Source: Burkholderia aenigmatica (GTDB lineage: Bacteria; Pseudomonadota; Gammaproteobacteria; Burkholderiales; Burkholderiaceae). Taken from it: DNA of 64,000 bases. The notes beneath the pieces are model-generated. The model was not told where the DNA came from and ran no database searches. It saw only the letters and a list, made by a program, of their open reading frames with translations. The stretch covers positions 91,474 to 155,473 of the forward strand of contig NZ_CABVQC010000010.1 of NCBI RefSeq assembly GCF_902499175.1. The letters are read 5' to 3'. Of the stretch, positions 1 through 8,847 are shown piece by piece. The position numbers and the translations under genes were made by a program. The first letter of the stretch is position 1; every line of letters starts with the position of its first letter.

Positions 1-582
1 GTCGTCGACGAGCGGCACATCGCTCTGCGCGACGCCGATCCAGTTGACGAAGCCCTGGTAGACGGGTGTGGCGTTGCCGACCACATGGCGTCGCGCGATG
101 GAGTTCATGCGGCCGTCCGCGCCGATCACGAGGTCGGGGGCGATCGTCGCGCCGTTGTCGAAGCGAACGACCGCGCGACCGTCGGTGCCGGTGTCGATGG
201 CCGTCGCGCAGTGGCCGAAGCAGACTTCGATGTCGTGCGCGGCGACGTGCCGGGCCAGCACGGCCTGCAGGTCGCGCCGCAGGATCGAGCGCGTCGGGAA
301 ACCCATGCGGCGGTCGAGCGTGCCGATGTCGACGCGCTTGAACGGGGCGCCGTCACGGTCCATGCACCGCATCGCGCGCAGGTGGCCGCTGACCGCGACG
401 ATGTCCGGCAGGAGGCCGAGTTGCTCGAGCACGAAGCCGGCATTCGGCCAGAGCACGACGCCCGCGCCCATCGTCGTCTCGGACGGCCTGCGTTCGTAGA
501 GCCGTATCCGGTGCCCCTGCCCGGCAAGCGCAAGCGCGGTGCTCATGCCGGCCACGCCGGCGCCGAGAATGGCGATATCCAT
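1..582 (-). CDS. FAD-dependent aromatic-hydroxylase-type monooxygenase (C-terminus beyond window)
   Basis: The N-terminal 194 residues are visible and the gene continues off the left edge. It opens with the dinucleotide-binding fingerprint ILGAGVAGM within the first 12 residues, followed by the acidic strand end LYERR. A GADGRMN segment, the second FAD motif of group A (p-hydroxybenzoate hydroxylase type) monooxygenases, lies near residue 155. The start is ATG after a GGGAG ribosome site. This family hydroxylates small aromatic or related substrates using NAD(P)H and oxygen in the cytoplasm; the substrate here cannot be read. It is divergent from a LysR regulator 150 bp away, the usual layout of a regulator and its target. 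Confidence 0.85.
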   Translation of the reverse strand, partial: MDIAILGAGVAGMSTALALAGQGHRIRLYERRPSETTMGAGVVLWPNAGFVLEQLGLLPDIVAVSGHLRAMRCMDRDGAPFKRVDIGTLDRRMGFPTRSILRRDLQAVLARHVAAHDIEVCFGHCATAIDTGTDGRAVVRFDNGATIAPDLVIGADGRMNSIARRHVVGNATPVYQGFVNWIGVAQSDVPLVDD

Positions 583-682
583 GTTGATGCTCCCGTAGGT
601 TCGTGCGTGCGCTCGCGTCGGCGCGGGTTCGTGCGTCGGCGGCCACGCTTGACTGGATCCGCATCGTAAATTACGGTCTCGA

Positions 683-732
683 ACGGGATAAGCCGTGAAA
701 AACGGCGAGCTTTGATACCTGAAACGGGATAA
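683..732. promoter_or_regulatory. Duplicated ACGGGATAA motif in divergent promoter
   Basis: The 9-base sequence ACGGGATAA occurs at 683-691 and 724-732, 41 bp apart (four helical turns), between the monooxygenase and LysR genes. The second copy runs into the LysR start codon. A small inverted repeat, GCCGT-GAAAA-ACGGC, lies between them at 692-706. Candidate binding sites for the LysR protein; inference only. Confidence 0.35.
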
Positions 733-1655
733 TGATGCGCAGCAAGCTGGATCTGAACGCGGTGCGCGTGTTCGTGTCGGTCGTCGACGAAGGCAGCTTC
801 GCCGGTGCCGCGCGCGTGCTGTCGATACCCGGTTCCAACGTGAGCCGCCATGTGGCGCAACTGGAGTCGCGGCTCGGCGTGCGTCTGCTGGAGCGCAGCA
901 CGCGGCACCTGCGCATGACGGAGGCCGGGCGCCTGCTGCACGAGCGAGCGAAGCCGATGCTCGACGCGCTGACGCTCGCCGAGTTCGAACTGACCTCGCA
1001 GCAGACGGAGCTGCGCGGCCTGCTGAAGCTCTGCGTGCCCGGTGAAATCGGGCCGCGCATGCTCGGGCCGATCGTCGCGGAATTCGCCAGCCGGCATCCG
1101 CGTGTCGAAATCGATTGCGATACGAGCCTCGCAGGCGTATCGACGCTGCGCGACGAGTTCGACCTGTCGATCATCGTCAATCGCGGCAAGCTCGACGACA
1201 GCACGTTCGTCGTCAGGCCGCTCGTGAACTTGCCGAGCGTCGTCGTGGCCGCGCCGTCGCTGATCGAACGCACGGGCATGCCGACCCGGACGGAGCAGCT
1301 CAGGCAACTGCCGTGCATCACGACGTTGAGCACGCTGAAAGGGCAGCCGTGGCAGTTCGCCGACGGCGACGGGCGGGTTCACAAGATTCCGGTCGCGAGC
1401 CGGTATCGCGTCAACAGCGGCGAGATGGCGGGGCTGGCGGCGGTGAACGGGATCGGCTTCGCGATTCTCGTCGAACGCGGGTGCGCGGCCGAGCTGGCCG
1501 CCGGGCGGCTGGTGCGCGTGCCGCTGGAGATGGCGCCGGCGCCGCTCGAACTGCTGGCCGCTTATTCGAGCCGCAATTCCGTCAACGCGAAGATCCGCGA
1601 GCTGCTGCAGTTGATGCAGGCGCGTTTGGCGGCGGCAGGGGCGATGCCGTCATGA
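732..1655 (+). CDS. LysR-family transcriptional regulator
   Basis: 307 residues, the normal length for the family. An N-terminal winged helix-turn-helix spans about residues 6-63 (motifs GSFAGAARVL and SNVSRHVAQLE), followed by a LysR substrate-binding fold. The start has two consecutive ATG codons; the first is given, and the second differs by one residue. It is divergent from the monooxygenase gene and probably controls it. The helix-turn-helix and the effector domain of the CrgA/DsdC-like subgroup are clear; the effector is not. Confidence 0.92.
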   Translation: MMRSKLDLNAVRVFVSVVDEGSFAGAARVLSIPGSNVSRHVAQLESRLGVRLLERSTRHLRMTEAGRLLHERAKPMLDALTLAEFELTSQQTELRGLLKLCVPGEIGPRMLGPIVAEFASRHPRVEIDCDTSLAGVSTLRDEFDLSIIVNRGKLDDSTFVVRPLVNLPSVVVAAPSLIERTGMPTRTEQLRQLPCITTLSTLKGQPWQFADGDGRVHKIPVASRYRVNSGEMAGLAAVNGIGFAILVERGCAAELAAGRLVRVPLEMAPAPLELLAAYSSRNSVNAKIRELLQLMQARLAAAGAMPS

Positions 1656-1658
1656 CGA

Positions 1659-2174
1659 TCATTTCGGCAATGCGCGCCAGTAGCGCACTTCGTCGATGGG
1701 CGCACCGTCGATCTCGAACGTCTTGATGTCGTCTTCGGCGACGAAACCTTCGCGTTCGTAGAACGCCCGTGCGCGGCGGTTCTTGACGAGTACCCAGAGC
1801 GACACCCACGCATGGCCCGCGTCATGCAGCGCATCGCAGGCATGGTCGACCAGTGCCGCGCCGACGCCTTGCCCGCAATGCGTCGGATGCAGATAGATCG
1901 CTTCGATTTCGCCCCAGGTGCGGTCCTTGTCGGTGTCGCGCGTCGGGCCGTAGGCGATCCAGCCTGTCGGCCCGCTTTCCGAGAACGCGAGTGCGACATG
2001 CGGCCGTCCTGCGTCGAGCGCGTGACGCCACGAAGCGGTGCGCTTCTCGACCGACAGGCCGGCGAGGAACGGGGCCGGCATGATACCCGGATAGGTGGCC
2101 TGCCACGACGCGACGTGGATCGCGGCGATGGCCGGGGCATCGGCGGGCGTAGCAGGGCGGATGTCGATTTTCAT
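1659..2174 (-). CDS. GNAT-family N-acetyltransferase
   Basis: 171 residues from the ATG giving MKIDIRPATPADAP, a typical GNAT N-terminus. Acetyl-CoA motif A is seen as IYLHPTHCGQGVGAAL (residues about 96-111), followed by NRRARAFYEREGF, the conserved C-terminal motif B. It would transfer an acetyl group to an unknown amine. The upstream gene ends on the same bases (TGATG overlap), so the two are translationally coupled. It is tail-to-tail with the LysR gene, 3 bp apart. A longer frame runs upstream, but that part lies inside the neighbouring gene. Confidence 0.9.
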   Translation of the reverse strand: MKIDIRPATPADAPAIAAIHVASWQATYPGIMPAPFLAGLSVEKRTASWRHALDAGRPHVALAFSESGPTGWIAYGPTRDTDKDRTWGEIEAIYLHPTHCGQGVGAALVDHACDALHDAGHAWVSLWVLVKNRRARAFYEREGFVAEDDIKTFEIDGAPIDEVRYWRALPK

Positions 2175-3136
2175 CAGGTTCGCTGGTCGGCGCCGTAAAG
2201 AGAATAGAACCGATACGGCAGGTCGCCCAGTTCGCTTTCGACGCGCTCGTACTGGCCAAGCGACTGGAGCCACGTGAGAAAGGTGGCCTCGGTCATGAAC
2301 GATTGCAACGTGTCGACGACTGCTTCGCGCTGCGCGGGATGAATGAAGTCAAACGTTGCGGTGTTGCGGCCGGGCGAGCCGGTCAGGCAGCGGGATCCCT
2401 GCCAGTCGATCCGCGGGTAGTCGGTGGGGCTGAATGCCGACGGATGCCGGATACGGCCGGAGAGCAGGTCGTTCGCACCGACACACCAGAGCATGAGCTG
2501 CGCGCGCCAGAGCGGATCGTCGATGCCCAGCACCGAGGTCAGCCACGCGTGGATGTCCGATGCTTCCAGGTATTTGATGCACAGGAACATCGACGACGAA
2601 AATTGTCCGCTCGCATGGAACCAGTCTCCGCTACCGGATGAGGGTTCGTGAGCGTGATTGAAGCATGCGGCCGTATCGAGTGCGCCCGATGGCCAGCATC
2701 GGGCCTCCATCAGGCATTGCCCGAGCGTGTCGAGCACATCGCGGCGGAACCCCGGGTACGGTTCGGGCGAGATGCGATCGGGGTGCTGCGAAACGAACCC
2801 GGTGATCAACCACTCCAGCAATGCGTGGTGCTGCCCATCGTGGCTGCGCGCGGTCAGGTGCGCCAGCAAGTAGTGGTACCACCGCTGCCATTCGTCGCTC
2901 AGGCCGAACGACATCGTGCCGACGACGATTTCTTCGAGCGGCGTGTCGAGTTCTGCGATGTCGATCGATTGCAGATCGCCTTGCAACACGGCGAATAGCC
3001 GTCGCGGTTCTCCCATGAACCACGCTTCGCCCATCGGCTTGTCCGGGCGCGGAAATGCCGATCGCAGTCTGGCCAACGCGAAAGGGGAACACCCGCTTTC
3101 GGGGATCCATCGAAACGGGGCGGACTGAGTACGCAT
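2174..3136 (-). CDS. Hypothetical protein, 320 aa
   Basis: Not recognised. A soluble protein rich in Trp, Phe and His, without signal peptide or membrane segment. Codon usage matches the neighbours, so it is a real gene. Features include a Trp-rich stretch DEWQRWYHYLLAHL near residue 80 and several short histidine runs. The ATG is chosen over a TTG one codon upstream. It overlaps the acetyltransferase start (TGATG) and follows another unknown gene by 37 bp, forming a three-gene minus-strand unit. An uncharacterised secretion-effector immunity or DUF protein is possible, but nothing proves it. Confidence 0.7.
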   Translation of the reverse strand: MRTQSAPFRWIPESGCSPFALARLRSAFPRPDKPMGEAWFMGEPRRLFAVLQGDLQSIDIAELDTPLEEIVVGTMSFGLSDEWQRWYHYLLAHLTARSHDGQHHALLEWLITGFVSQHPDRISPEPYPGFRRDVLDTLGQCLMEARCWPSGALDTAACFNHAHEPSSGSGDWFHASGQFSSSMFLCIKYLEASDIHAWLTSVLGIDDPLWRAQLMLWCVGANDLLSGRIRHPSAFSPTDYPRIDWQGSRCLTGSPGRNTATFDFIHPAQREAVVDTLQSFMTEATFLTWLQSLGQYERVESELGDLPYRFYSLYGADQRT

Positions 3137-3173
3137 CAAGAAGCCATGAAGTCGTCACGCGTTGCTGCCGGAT

Positions 3174-3752
3174 TCATTTCGCCGGATCCAGGCTGCCGTC
3201 GATCGAAAAACGGTAGTTGATGTCCACCTGCGATGCATCGCCCGGTGCGGCGGTTTTCTTCAGCACGAATTCGAACGCAGGCTCGAACCAGCCGTTGCGC
3301 GGGACTTCTCCGCCGAGGATGTCGACCTGATACCAGCCGTTGTCGATCTCGATCACGGGCCTGCCCGGTTCGCGGTAACGCGCAAGCAGTGCGTTGACCG
3401 TTGCGTCGTTGAAGCGTTCGAGAATCCGCCACGTGTAGAGCATGATCGAACGATGTTCGACGCGCAGCACGTACCCGCCACGCCGATGCTGCAGGCGGCT
3501 TCCCGTCTTCAGCAGTTCGGGTGTTGCGTCATCGAGCGTGAAGATCACCGTGTACGGATGGTTCTCGATGCCGGCCAGCGGAATGACGACGCCTTCCAGC
3601 ACGGCGCGGTCGCCGCTGTCGCTCGTCGTGAACGCCGTCGCGACGTCGTTCGACAGTCCGTGCTGCTCCTGGTAGCGCTTCAGCAGCAGGAGATCGCCGA
3701 CGAGAAAATAGTCGACCAGATCGTTGAGGACTTCCGGGAATTCATGTCGCAT
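3174..3752 (-). CDS. Hypothetical protein, 192 aa
   Basis: Not recognised. The start ATG (MRHEFPEVLNDL) follows AAAGGAG at good spacing; a longer in-frame reading upstream lacks a ribosome site. The protein is soluble and acidic, with alternating beta-type segments (IENHPYTVIFTLDD, VIEIDNGWYQVDIL). No signal peptide. It is the first gene of the short minus-strand unit that includes the 320-aa unknown and a GNAT enzyme. Confidence 0.72.
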   Translation of the reverse strand: MRHEFPEVLNDLVDYFLVGDLLLLKRYQEQHGLSNDVATAFTTSDSGDRAVLEGVVIPLAGIENHPYTVIFTLDDATPELLKTGSRLQHRRGGYVLRVEHRSIMLYTWRILERFNDATVNALLARYREPGRPVIEIDNGWYQVDILGGEVPRNGWFEPAFEFVLKKTAAPGDASQVDINYRFSIDGSLDPAK

Positions 3753-3845
3753 TGCCGCTCCTTTCGCGGTGCCGACGCGCGGGGATCGCAAGGGCATGAA
3801 GCGCCGCGTCGCGAAACGCTTCGCGGCGCGGCACGCGCGAAGCCC

Positions 3846-4235
3846 TTAGTCGCCGAGCTTCGACGCCACGCAACCGGTGCTCGTGCACTCGCGCTCCCGC
3901 TCGCGCAGGAACGACAGCCGCGACTGCGTCATGTCGGTCGCGCACTGGAGATCGACGAGGTAGCCGTTGTTGCGCGTCTCGCTGCACTGCGCGTCGCGCT
4001 GCCTCAGCCACGCGAGCTGGCCGGCCTTCAGCGTCGCCTGCTGGTCGCTGCTCAGTTGCTTGCGCAGGCGGCCGTACTCGTCGTTGAGGTCGCGGTCGGA
4101 TTGCGAGAATTGCGTGCTGCTGCAGTACACCTGGTCGAACGCGCTGTGCGGCTTCGCACAGCCGGCCGCGTGCGCGGCGAACGGAACGGCAAGCGCGAGC
4201 AGGGCGCAGGATGCGAGCAGATTCTTCATTTTCAT
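3846..4235 (-). CDS. LprI/DUF1311-like periplasmic protein
   Basis: 129 residues. The signal peptide MKMKNLLASCALLALA is cleaved near AHA. The mature part carries the four-cysteine pattern of the lysozyme-inhibitor LprI N-terminal domain (DUF1311): CAKPHS, QVYCSS, then the hallmark LAWLRQRDAQC. AGGAG sits before the ATG. A second, larger DUF1311 protein is encoded at 12535-13323. The family is envelope-associated and some members inhibit lysozyme; the role here is inferred only. Confidence 0.85.
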   Translation of the reverse strand: MKMKNLLASCALLALAVPFAAHAAGCAKPHSAFDQVYCSSTQFSQSDRDLNDEYGRLRKQLSSDQQATLKAGQLAWLRQRDAQCSETRNNGYLVDLQCATDMTQSRLSFLRERERECTSTGCVASKLGD

Positions 4236-4289
4236 GGTGATGCTCCTGACTGGGTGAAAACCGTTGGGCCCGACGGGCGTCATCGTCGT

Positions 4290-5054
4290 TTATTTCGGCG
4301 CGGTGCACGCGTCGATGCCGCCGGCGATCGCGGTGGACAGCTTCTGGATCGTCTCGCGACGCGCAAGCCGCGCTTCCTCGTCCGGATTGACGATCACGCC
4401 GGCCTCGACGAGCACGGCCGGAATCGGCGCGGTGCGCAGCACGACGAGATCGTCGAAGCGGTGGATGCCGAGTTGCGGGTCGATCAACGGGCGATTCTCG
4501 CCGCGGATCGGCTGCGCGTGATACAGCGACGGCCGTTCGCCGGCCGCCACCAGCCGCTCGGCGATCGCCTTTGCGCAACGCAGGCTTTCCGCATAGTGCG
4601 GATTGCGTTCCGACACGAACACCGAGAAGCCGCGGAATTCGCGCTGCCGGCCCGCGTCGATGAACTGCTGCTGCATCGAGTCGTGATGGATCGACACGAA
4701 CAGGTTCGCGTCGGGTGCCTGCGTCGAACGCTGGTCGAGTGCGATCTCGCGGCCGTCGGCCGACGTGCGCAGCACGCGGTCGCCATGCGCGGCGAGTTTT
4801 TCGGCGACCGCCGCGGACAGATCGAGGTTGTACAGGTATTCGACGCGGCCGCTCGCGCCGGTGGAGCCCGGGTGCGCCGGCGTATGGCCGGTGTCGACGA
4901 CGATGTAGCGCCCGGCGGCGGGCGTGGTGCCGGCGGGGGCTGCGGTGTCGGCCGCATGCAGTGCCAGCGGCGCGCCGAGCAGCGGGGCGCAGGCGAGCAT
5001 GCGCGCGGCGGCGCGCGCGAACGGGCGAAGGCGTCGGATGGTTCGGTTCGTCAT
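4290..5054 (-). CDS. N-acetylmuramoyl-L-alanine amidase (Amidase_3)
   Basis: 254 residues from ATG MTNRT, with a basic N-terminus and hydrophobic stretch (LACAPLLGAPLALHAA) acting as an export signal. The catalytic zinc fold shows VVDTGHTPAHPGS (first His), VEYLYNLDL (Glu), FVSIHHDSM (second His) and VLVEAGVIVN with the general-base Glu near the C-terminus. It would cleave the amide between MurNAc and the stem peptide in the periplasm. No LysM or AMIN domain. An upstream in-frame ATG at 5075 is possible. The LprI-like gene follows 54 bp downstream on the same strand, so an envelope pair is plausible. Confidence 0.9.
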   Translation of the reverse strand: MTNRTIRRLRPFARAAARMLACAPLLGAPLALHAADTAAPAGTTPAAGRYIVVDTGHTPAHPGSTGASGRVEYLYNLDLSAAVAEKLAAHGDRVLRTSADGREIALDQRSTQAPDANLFVSIHHDSMQQQFIDAGRQREFRGFSVFVSERNPHYAESLRCAKAIAERLVAAGERPSLYHAQPIRGENRPLIDPQLGIHRFDDLVVLRTAPIPAVLVEAGVIVNPDEEARLARRETIQKLSTAIAGGIDACTAPK

Positions 5055-5178
5055 TGTTGTTGTCGAGGCGGGCATACGGCGCGTCGGACGGCGCGGCACC
5101 ATCGGCCTGCTCAATGCAGTCGGAATGTCGCGCGATTATAGCGGGTGGCGGTGCCGCCGCAATGACGGATGACGGCCG

Positions 5179-6798
5179 TCAGGCCAGCACGCGTCGGGCG
5201 GCGAGCATGCCCCAGTACGACGCTTCCTCGAACAGCGACAGCCCGGACAGGTCCGCATGCGCAAACACGACGGGGCCATCGGCATCGCGCAGCGCGAGCA
5301 GCCCCGGCCGGCTCAGGAAGCCGACGTCGGGCGTCGCCATCGCGTGGCCGCGCACGGTGATCTCGAGCGCCGTCGCGTGTTTCCACAGGTCGCGCCCGTA
5401 GACGGCCTGCAGGTCGATCGCCGCCTGTTCGCGCAACGCATCGGGCTTCGCCTGCGCGAGCCAGCGGCGCGTGTCGTCCGGCGCTTGCGTGCTCAACGCC
5501 TGGTACGCGGAGAACACCGAGCGCGTCGGCGGCGACATGCGGATCAACTGGTGCGTCGACACGACATAGCCGAGCCCCGCGCCGTCGTAGACGACGTTGT
5601 CCCACGCGAGCGGCACGCCCGCTGCTTCGGCCGGCATGCCGTCGAGCAGGAAGTTGGACACGAGCCACGGCGCGCGTGGCGGCAGGTCGCGCGCGGGGTC
5701 GAAGCCATACGCGCCGAGCTGCGGAAACACGCGCGCCGCGACGAACAGCGGCATCGCGCAGACGACGCGTCGCGCCTTCAGCGTGAACGTCGACAGCGCG
5801 CCGTCGTCGCCGATGCGCGCGCACAGCACGTCGACGCCGCTCGCGCGCTCGGTCGCGCGCACCGCGAAGCCGTCGCGCGACCACGCGTTCGAACCGGTAC
5901 GCGCGGTGATCGAATCGGTGAGCTTGGTCACCATCGTGTGCAGCCCGTCGGGCCAGGTCAGCACCGCGCCGTCGCTCGCGTCGCCCGCGTGGCCGCCGCG
6001 CGACGAGAAATAGTGCAGGCCGGCCCACGCGGACACGTGCTCGTATCCGGCGCCGTAGTCGTCGCGGCAGCAGTAGTTCAGATACCAGTGCAGGGCCTTC
6101 GCGGTGTAGCCCTCGTCGAGCAGCCACTGACGGAGCGAGCGCCGGTCGAGCGCGCGCCAGCGCGGGTCGTGCGACGATTCCGCGATCGGGATGCAGAACA
6201 CCTTGCGGCCATCGGCGCCGCGCGCGGTGCGCAGCGTGTCCGTGTACGCGAAGAAGCGTGCCTGTTGCGCGAGCGCGTCGGCGCCGAGGCCGGCCGTCGG
6301 CACGATGCCGTCCCGCCACTGCCCGGCGATGAAGAGCCGTTCGTCGGGCGCATGGACGAGCACGCGCTCGTCGTACACCGGGCGCGCCGAGAACGGCGCC
6401 GATTCGATCACGCCGAGATCGGCGAGCATGTCGCGCAGATGCGTGGATTCGAGCGACGGCAGCGGCAGGTAGTGCGCGCCTTTCGGATAACCGAGATCAC
6501 CGAAGCGGCCGCCGGCCGCGTTGCCGCCGAATTCGGGGCCCGCGAGCACCGTGAAGTGCCGGTGCCCGGCGCGCGCGAGCTGCCATGCGCACGACAGCCC
6601 GGCGGCGCCCGCGCCGAGGATCGCGACGTCGGTCTCGAGCGTGCCGGACGGCGGCGGCAGTGTCGCATGGTCGCGCAGCGCATGGCCTTCGCGCATGCCG
6701 GGGTAGCCGACCTGCGGCGTCGTCTCGATCCAGCCGGTGCGCCCGCAGGCGGCGAGCGACGCGGCCGCCGACGCGACGAGGAACGTGCGGCGGTCCAT
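5179..6798 (-). CDS. Exported FAD-dependent oxidoreductase lipoprotein (amine-oxidase-like)
   Basis: 539 residues. The N-terminus combines a twin-arginine-like RRTFLV with a lipobox LAAC (Cys18), so it is probably a membrane-anchored periplasmic lipoprotein. FAD binding is seen in VAILGAGAAGLSCAW (about residues 58-72). The C-terminal part resembles flavin amine oxidases and ends with FAHADLSGLSLFEEA. The ATG overlaps the stop of the spermidine-synthase-like gene (TGATG), so the two are co-translated. Context suggests oxidation of a polyamine or of the synthase product; this is inference. A frame appears to run on upstream to 8265, but it lies out of frame inside the synthase gene and is not a fusion. 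Confidence 0.88.
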   Translation of the reverse strand: MDRRTFLVASAAASLAACGRTGWIETTPQVGYPGMREGHALRDHATLPPPSGTLETDVAILGAGAAGLSCAWQLARAGHRHFTVLAGPEFGGNAAGGRFGDLGYPKGAHYLPLPSLESTHLRDMLADLGVIESAPFSARPVYDERVLVHAPDERLFIAGQWRDGIVPTAGLGADALAQQARFFAYTDTLRTARGADGRKVFCIPIAESSHDPRWRALDRRSLRQWLLDEGYTAKALHWYLNYCCRDDYGAGYEHVSAWAGLHYFSSRGGHAGDASDGAVLTWPDGLHTMVTKLTDSITARTGSNAWSRDGFAVRATERASGVDVLCARIGDDGALSTFTLKARRVVCAMPLFVAARVFPQLGAYGFDPARDLPPRAPWLVSNFLLDGMPAEAAGVPLAWDNVVYDGAGLGYVVSTHQLIRMSPPTRSVFSAYQALSTQAPDDTRRWLAQAKPDALREQAAIDLQAVYGRDLWKHATALEITVRGHAMATPDVGFLSRPGLLALRDADGPVVFAHADLSGLSLFEEASYWGMLAARRVLA

Positions 6799-8312
6799 CA
6801 GCGCAGCACGTGCTTCCAGTCGTCGTCGAAACGGCGCACGAGCGGCTGGTCGTTGAGTTCGTTCGGCGACATCGGCAGCGCCGGCATGTCGGCCGGGAAG
6901 TGGAACATCTCGGCGGCCGTCTGCGCGTCGAGCCAGCGCGTGGGCACCGAGTAGTGCGTCGGCACCGTGAAGTCGCGGCGCTTGCCGGCGATCACGAAAC
7001 CCCAGTCGCCGAACGACGGCACGTAGCAGTGGTACGGCCACGTGTTGAGCCCGGCTTCGTGCAGCGTCGCGATGATGGTCCAGTACGCGTGCGGCGCGAA
7101 GTACGGCGAGGTCGACTGGATCACCGCGTAGCCGTTCTCCGACAGGTGGCGCGCGAGCAGCCGGAACACCGGCACGGAATACAGCCGGCCGAGCCCGAAG
7201 TTGGTCGGGTCGGGGAAGTCGACGACGATCGCGTCGTACACGTCGGCGTTCGATTCGAGCCAGCGCACCGCATCGTCGTTGATCACGTGCACGCGCGGGT
7301 CCTTCAACGAGCCCTGGTTCAGCTTGACGAGCGGCGCGGACGTGGAAAACAGCTTCGTCATCGCGGGATCGAGATCGACGAGCGTGATCTGTTCGAGGTT
7401 GCGGTGCTTGAGCAGCTCGCGCACCGCGAGGCCATCGCCGCCGCCGAGCACGAGCACGCGCTTCGCCCACGGCAGCGCCTCGATCGTCGGGTGGATCAGC
7501 GCCTCGTGATAGCGGTGCTCGTCGCGCGACGAGAACTGCAGGTTGCCGTTCAGGTACAGCCGCATGTCGTCGTGCCACTGCGTGAGCACGATGCGCTGGT
7601 ACGGCGTCGTTTCCGAATAGATCGTCTCGTCGCCGTACACGCCGTGTTCGGCCCAGTGCGTGATGCGATCCGACAGCGCGAAGCCGGCGATGAGCAGCCC
7701 GATCACGAGCGACGCGCGCATCAGCTTGCCGCGCACGTTGCGGATCTCGTCGCGGAACAGGTGCGTCGTCCACAGCGCGACGAACGCGTTCAGGAGCCCG
7801 AACAGGAAGCTGGTGCGCAGCAGGCCGAGGCGCGGCGCGAGCACGAGCGGGAAGATCAGCGATACGGCGAGCGAGCCGAGATAGTCGAAGGTCAGCACTT
7901 CGCTGACGGTATGGCGGAACGCCTGGCGACGCTGCTGGAACGCGCGCATCACGAGCGGGATCTCCATCCCGATCAGCATGCCGAGCGCCAGCACGAGCGC
8001 ATAGAGCGCCGCGCGGAACGGCGCGGCGAGCCAGGCGAACACCGCGAACAGCAGCGCGGCCGACACGCCGCCGAGCAGGCCGACCAGCAGCTCGATGTCG
8101 ACGAAGCGGTCGAGCACGTCGTCGTCCTCGACGAACTTCGCGAGCCACGAACCGATCCCCATCGCGAACAGGTAGCAGCCGATCACCGACGAGAACTGCA
8201 GGATCGAATCGCCGAGCAGGTAGCTGGACAGCGCGCTGCTGATCAGTTCGTAGCCCAGCCCGCACGACGCGAGCACGAGAATCGACAGGACGAGCGCGCG
8301 CTTATGCAGCAT
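6798..8312 (-). CDS. Membrane-embedded spermidine synthase-like aminopropyltransferase
   Basis: 504 residues: an N-terminal region of about seven hydrophobic helices (residues 5-225), then a spermidine-synthase Rossmann domain. The domain shows YHEALIHP, the nucleotide-binding VLVLGGGDGLAVREL, the acidic VDLDP and VDFPDPTNF near the catalytic site, where the family has D-x-x-D. Classical SpeE is soluble and about 290 aa, so this is the multi-helix subclass. It would move an aminopropyl group from decarboxylated SAM. The decarboxylase gene lies in the divergent operon (11570). Divergent from DUF350, with 121 bp between. Confidence 0.9.
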   Translation of the reverse strand: MLHKRALVLSILVLASCGLGYELISSALSSYLLGDSILQFSSVIGCYLFAMGIGSWLAKFVEDDDVLDRFVDIELLVGLLGGVSAALLFAVFAWLAAPFRAALYALVLALGMLIGMEIPLVMRAFQQRRQAFRHTVSEVLTFDYLGSLAVSLIFPLVLAPRLGLLRTSFLFGLLNAFVALWTTHLFRDEIRNVRGKLMRASLVIGLLIAGFALSDRITHWAEHGVYGDETIYSETTPYQRIVLTQWHDDMRLYLNGNLQFSSRDEHRYHEALIHPTIEALPWAKRVLVLGGGDGLAVRELLKHRNLEQITLVDLDPAMTKLFSTSAPLVKLNQGSLKDPRVHVINDDAVRWLESNADVYDAIVVDFPDPTNFGLGRLYSVPVFRLLARHLSENGYAVIQSTSPYFAPHAYWTIIATLHEAGLNTWPYHCYVPSFGDWGFVIAGKRRDFTVPTHYSVPTRWLDAQTAAEMFHFPADMPALPMSPNELNDQPLVRRFDDDWKHVLR

Positions 8313-8433
8313 GGTGCGTCCGTTGTGCAGCGGTCGGCAATGTGGATATACTGGCGCGGAATTTTGACTGCTGGCCCTGCGCGGGCCGGCCGGCGACGGG
8401 GCGGCGAACCGAGCACAAAATCCGAGGGAAAGA

Positions 8434-8820
8434 ATGAATAGTGCCTATCTCTATGCGGTTCATTTACTGTCGGCGTTCGTGCTGCTTCTTGTGTTCGCGG
8501 CAGTGTACCTGAAGGTCACCCCGTTCGACGAACTGGCGCTGATCCGCGACGGCAACGCGGCCGCGACGCTGTCGTTCGGCGGCGCGCTGATCGGCTTCTG
8601 CCTGACGCTCGCGTCCAGCATCGCGCACAATTCCACGCTCGGCGAAGTCGTGATCTGGGCCGTCGGTGCGATGGTCGTGCAACTGATCACCTATGCGGCG
8701 CTGACGCGCCTGATGCCCGGCATGAATCATGCGATCGAGGATCGCAACGTCGCGATGGGCGGCCTGATGGGCACCGCGTCGCTCGTCGTCGGCATCATCA
8801 ATGCCGCCTGCCTGACCTGA
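8434..8820 (+). CDS. DUF350-family four-helix membrane protein
   Basis: 128 residues after GAGGGAAAG. Four hydrophobic helices (about residues 8-28, 47-67, 73-92, 105-125) and the family features FGGALIGF and AMGGLMGTASL. DUF350 proteins (YjfL in E. coli) are small inner-membrane proteins of unknown mechanism. They often travel with polyamine or glutathionylspermidine genes and membrane-remodelling proteins. First gene of the plus-strand operon; the next gene starts 27 bp downstream. Confidence 0.92.
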   Translation: MNSAYLYAVHLLSAFVLLLVFAAVYLKVTPFDELALIRDGNAAATLSFGGALIGFCLTLASSIAHNSTLGEVVIWAVGAMVVQLITYAALTRLMPGMNHAIEDRNVAMGGLMGTASLVVGIINAACLT

Positions 8821-8847
8821 CACGCCACGCGTTTCGAGGAGACCGAC

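Noticed and set aside
3162..5141. Plus-strand open frame of 659 codons
   Set aside because: It runs antisense to the unknown protein, LprI-like and amidase genes. Its product is Arg/Ala/His-rich without domains, as expected of high-GC complementary reading.
5179..8265. Minus-strand frame of 1028 codons that looks like a synthase-oxidase fusion
   Set aside because: The FAD protein starts at 6798 on a TGATG overlap with the synthase stop. Upstream the frame is out of phase with the synthase domain and carries Arg-rich nonsense.
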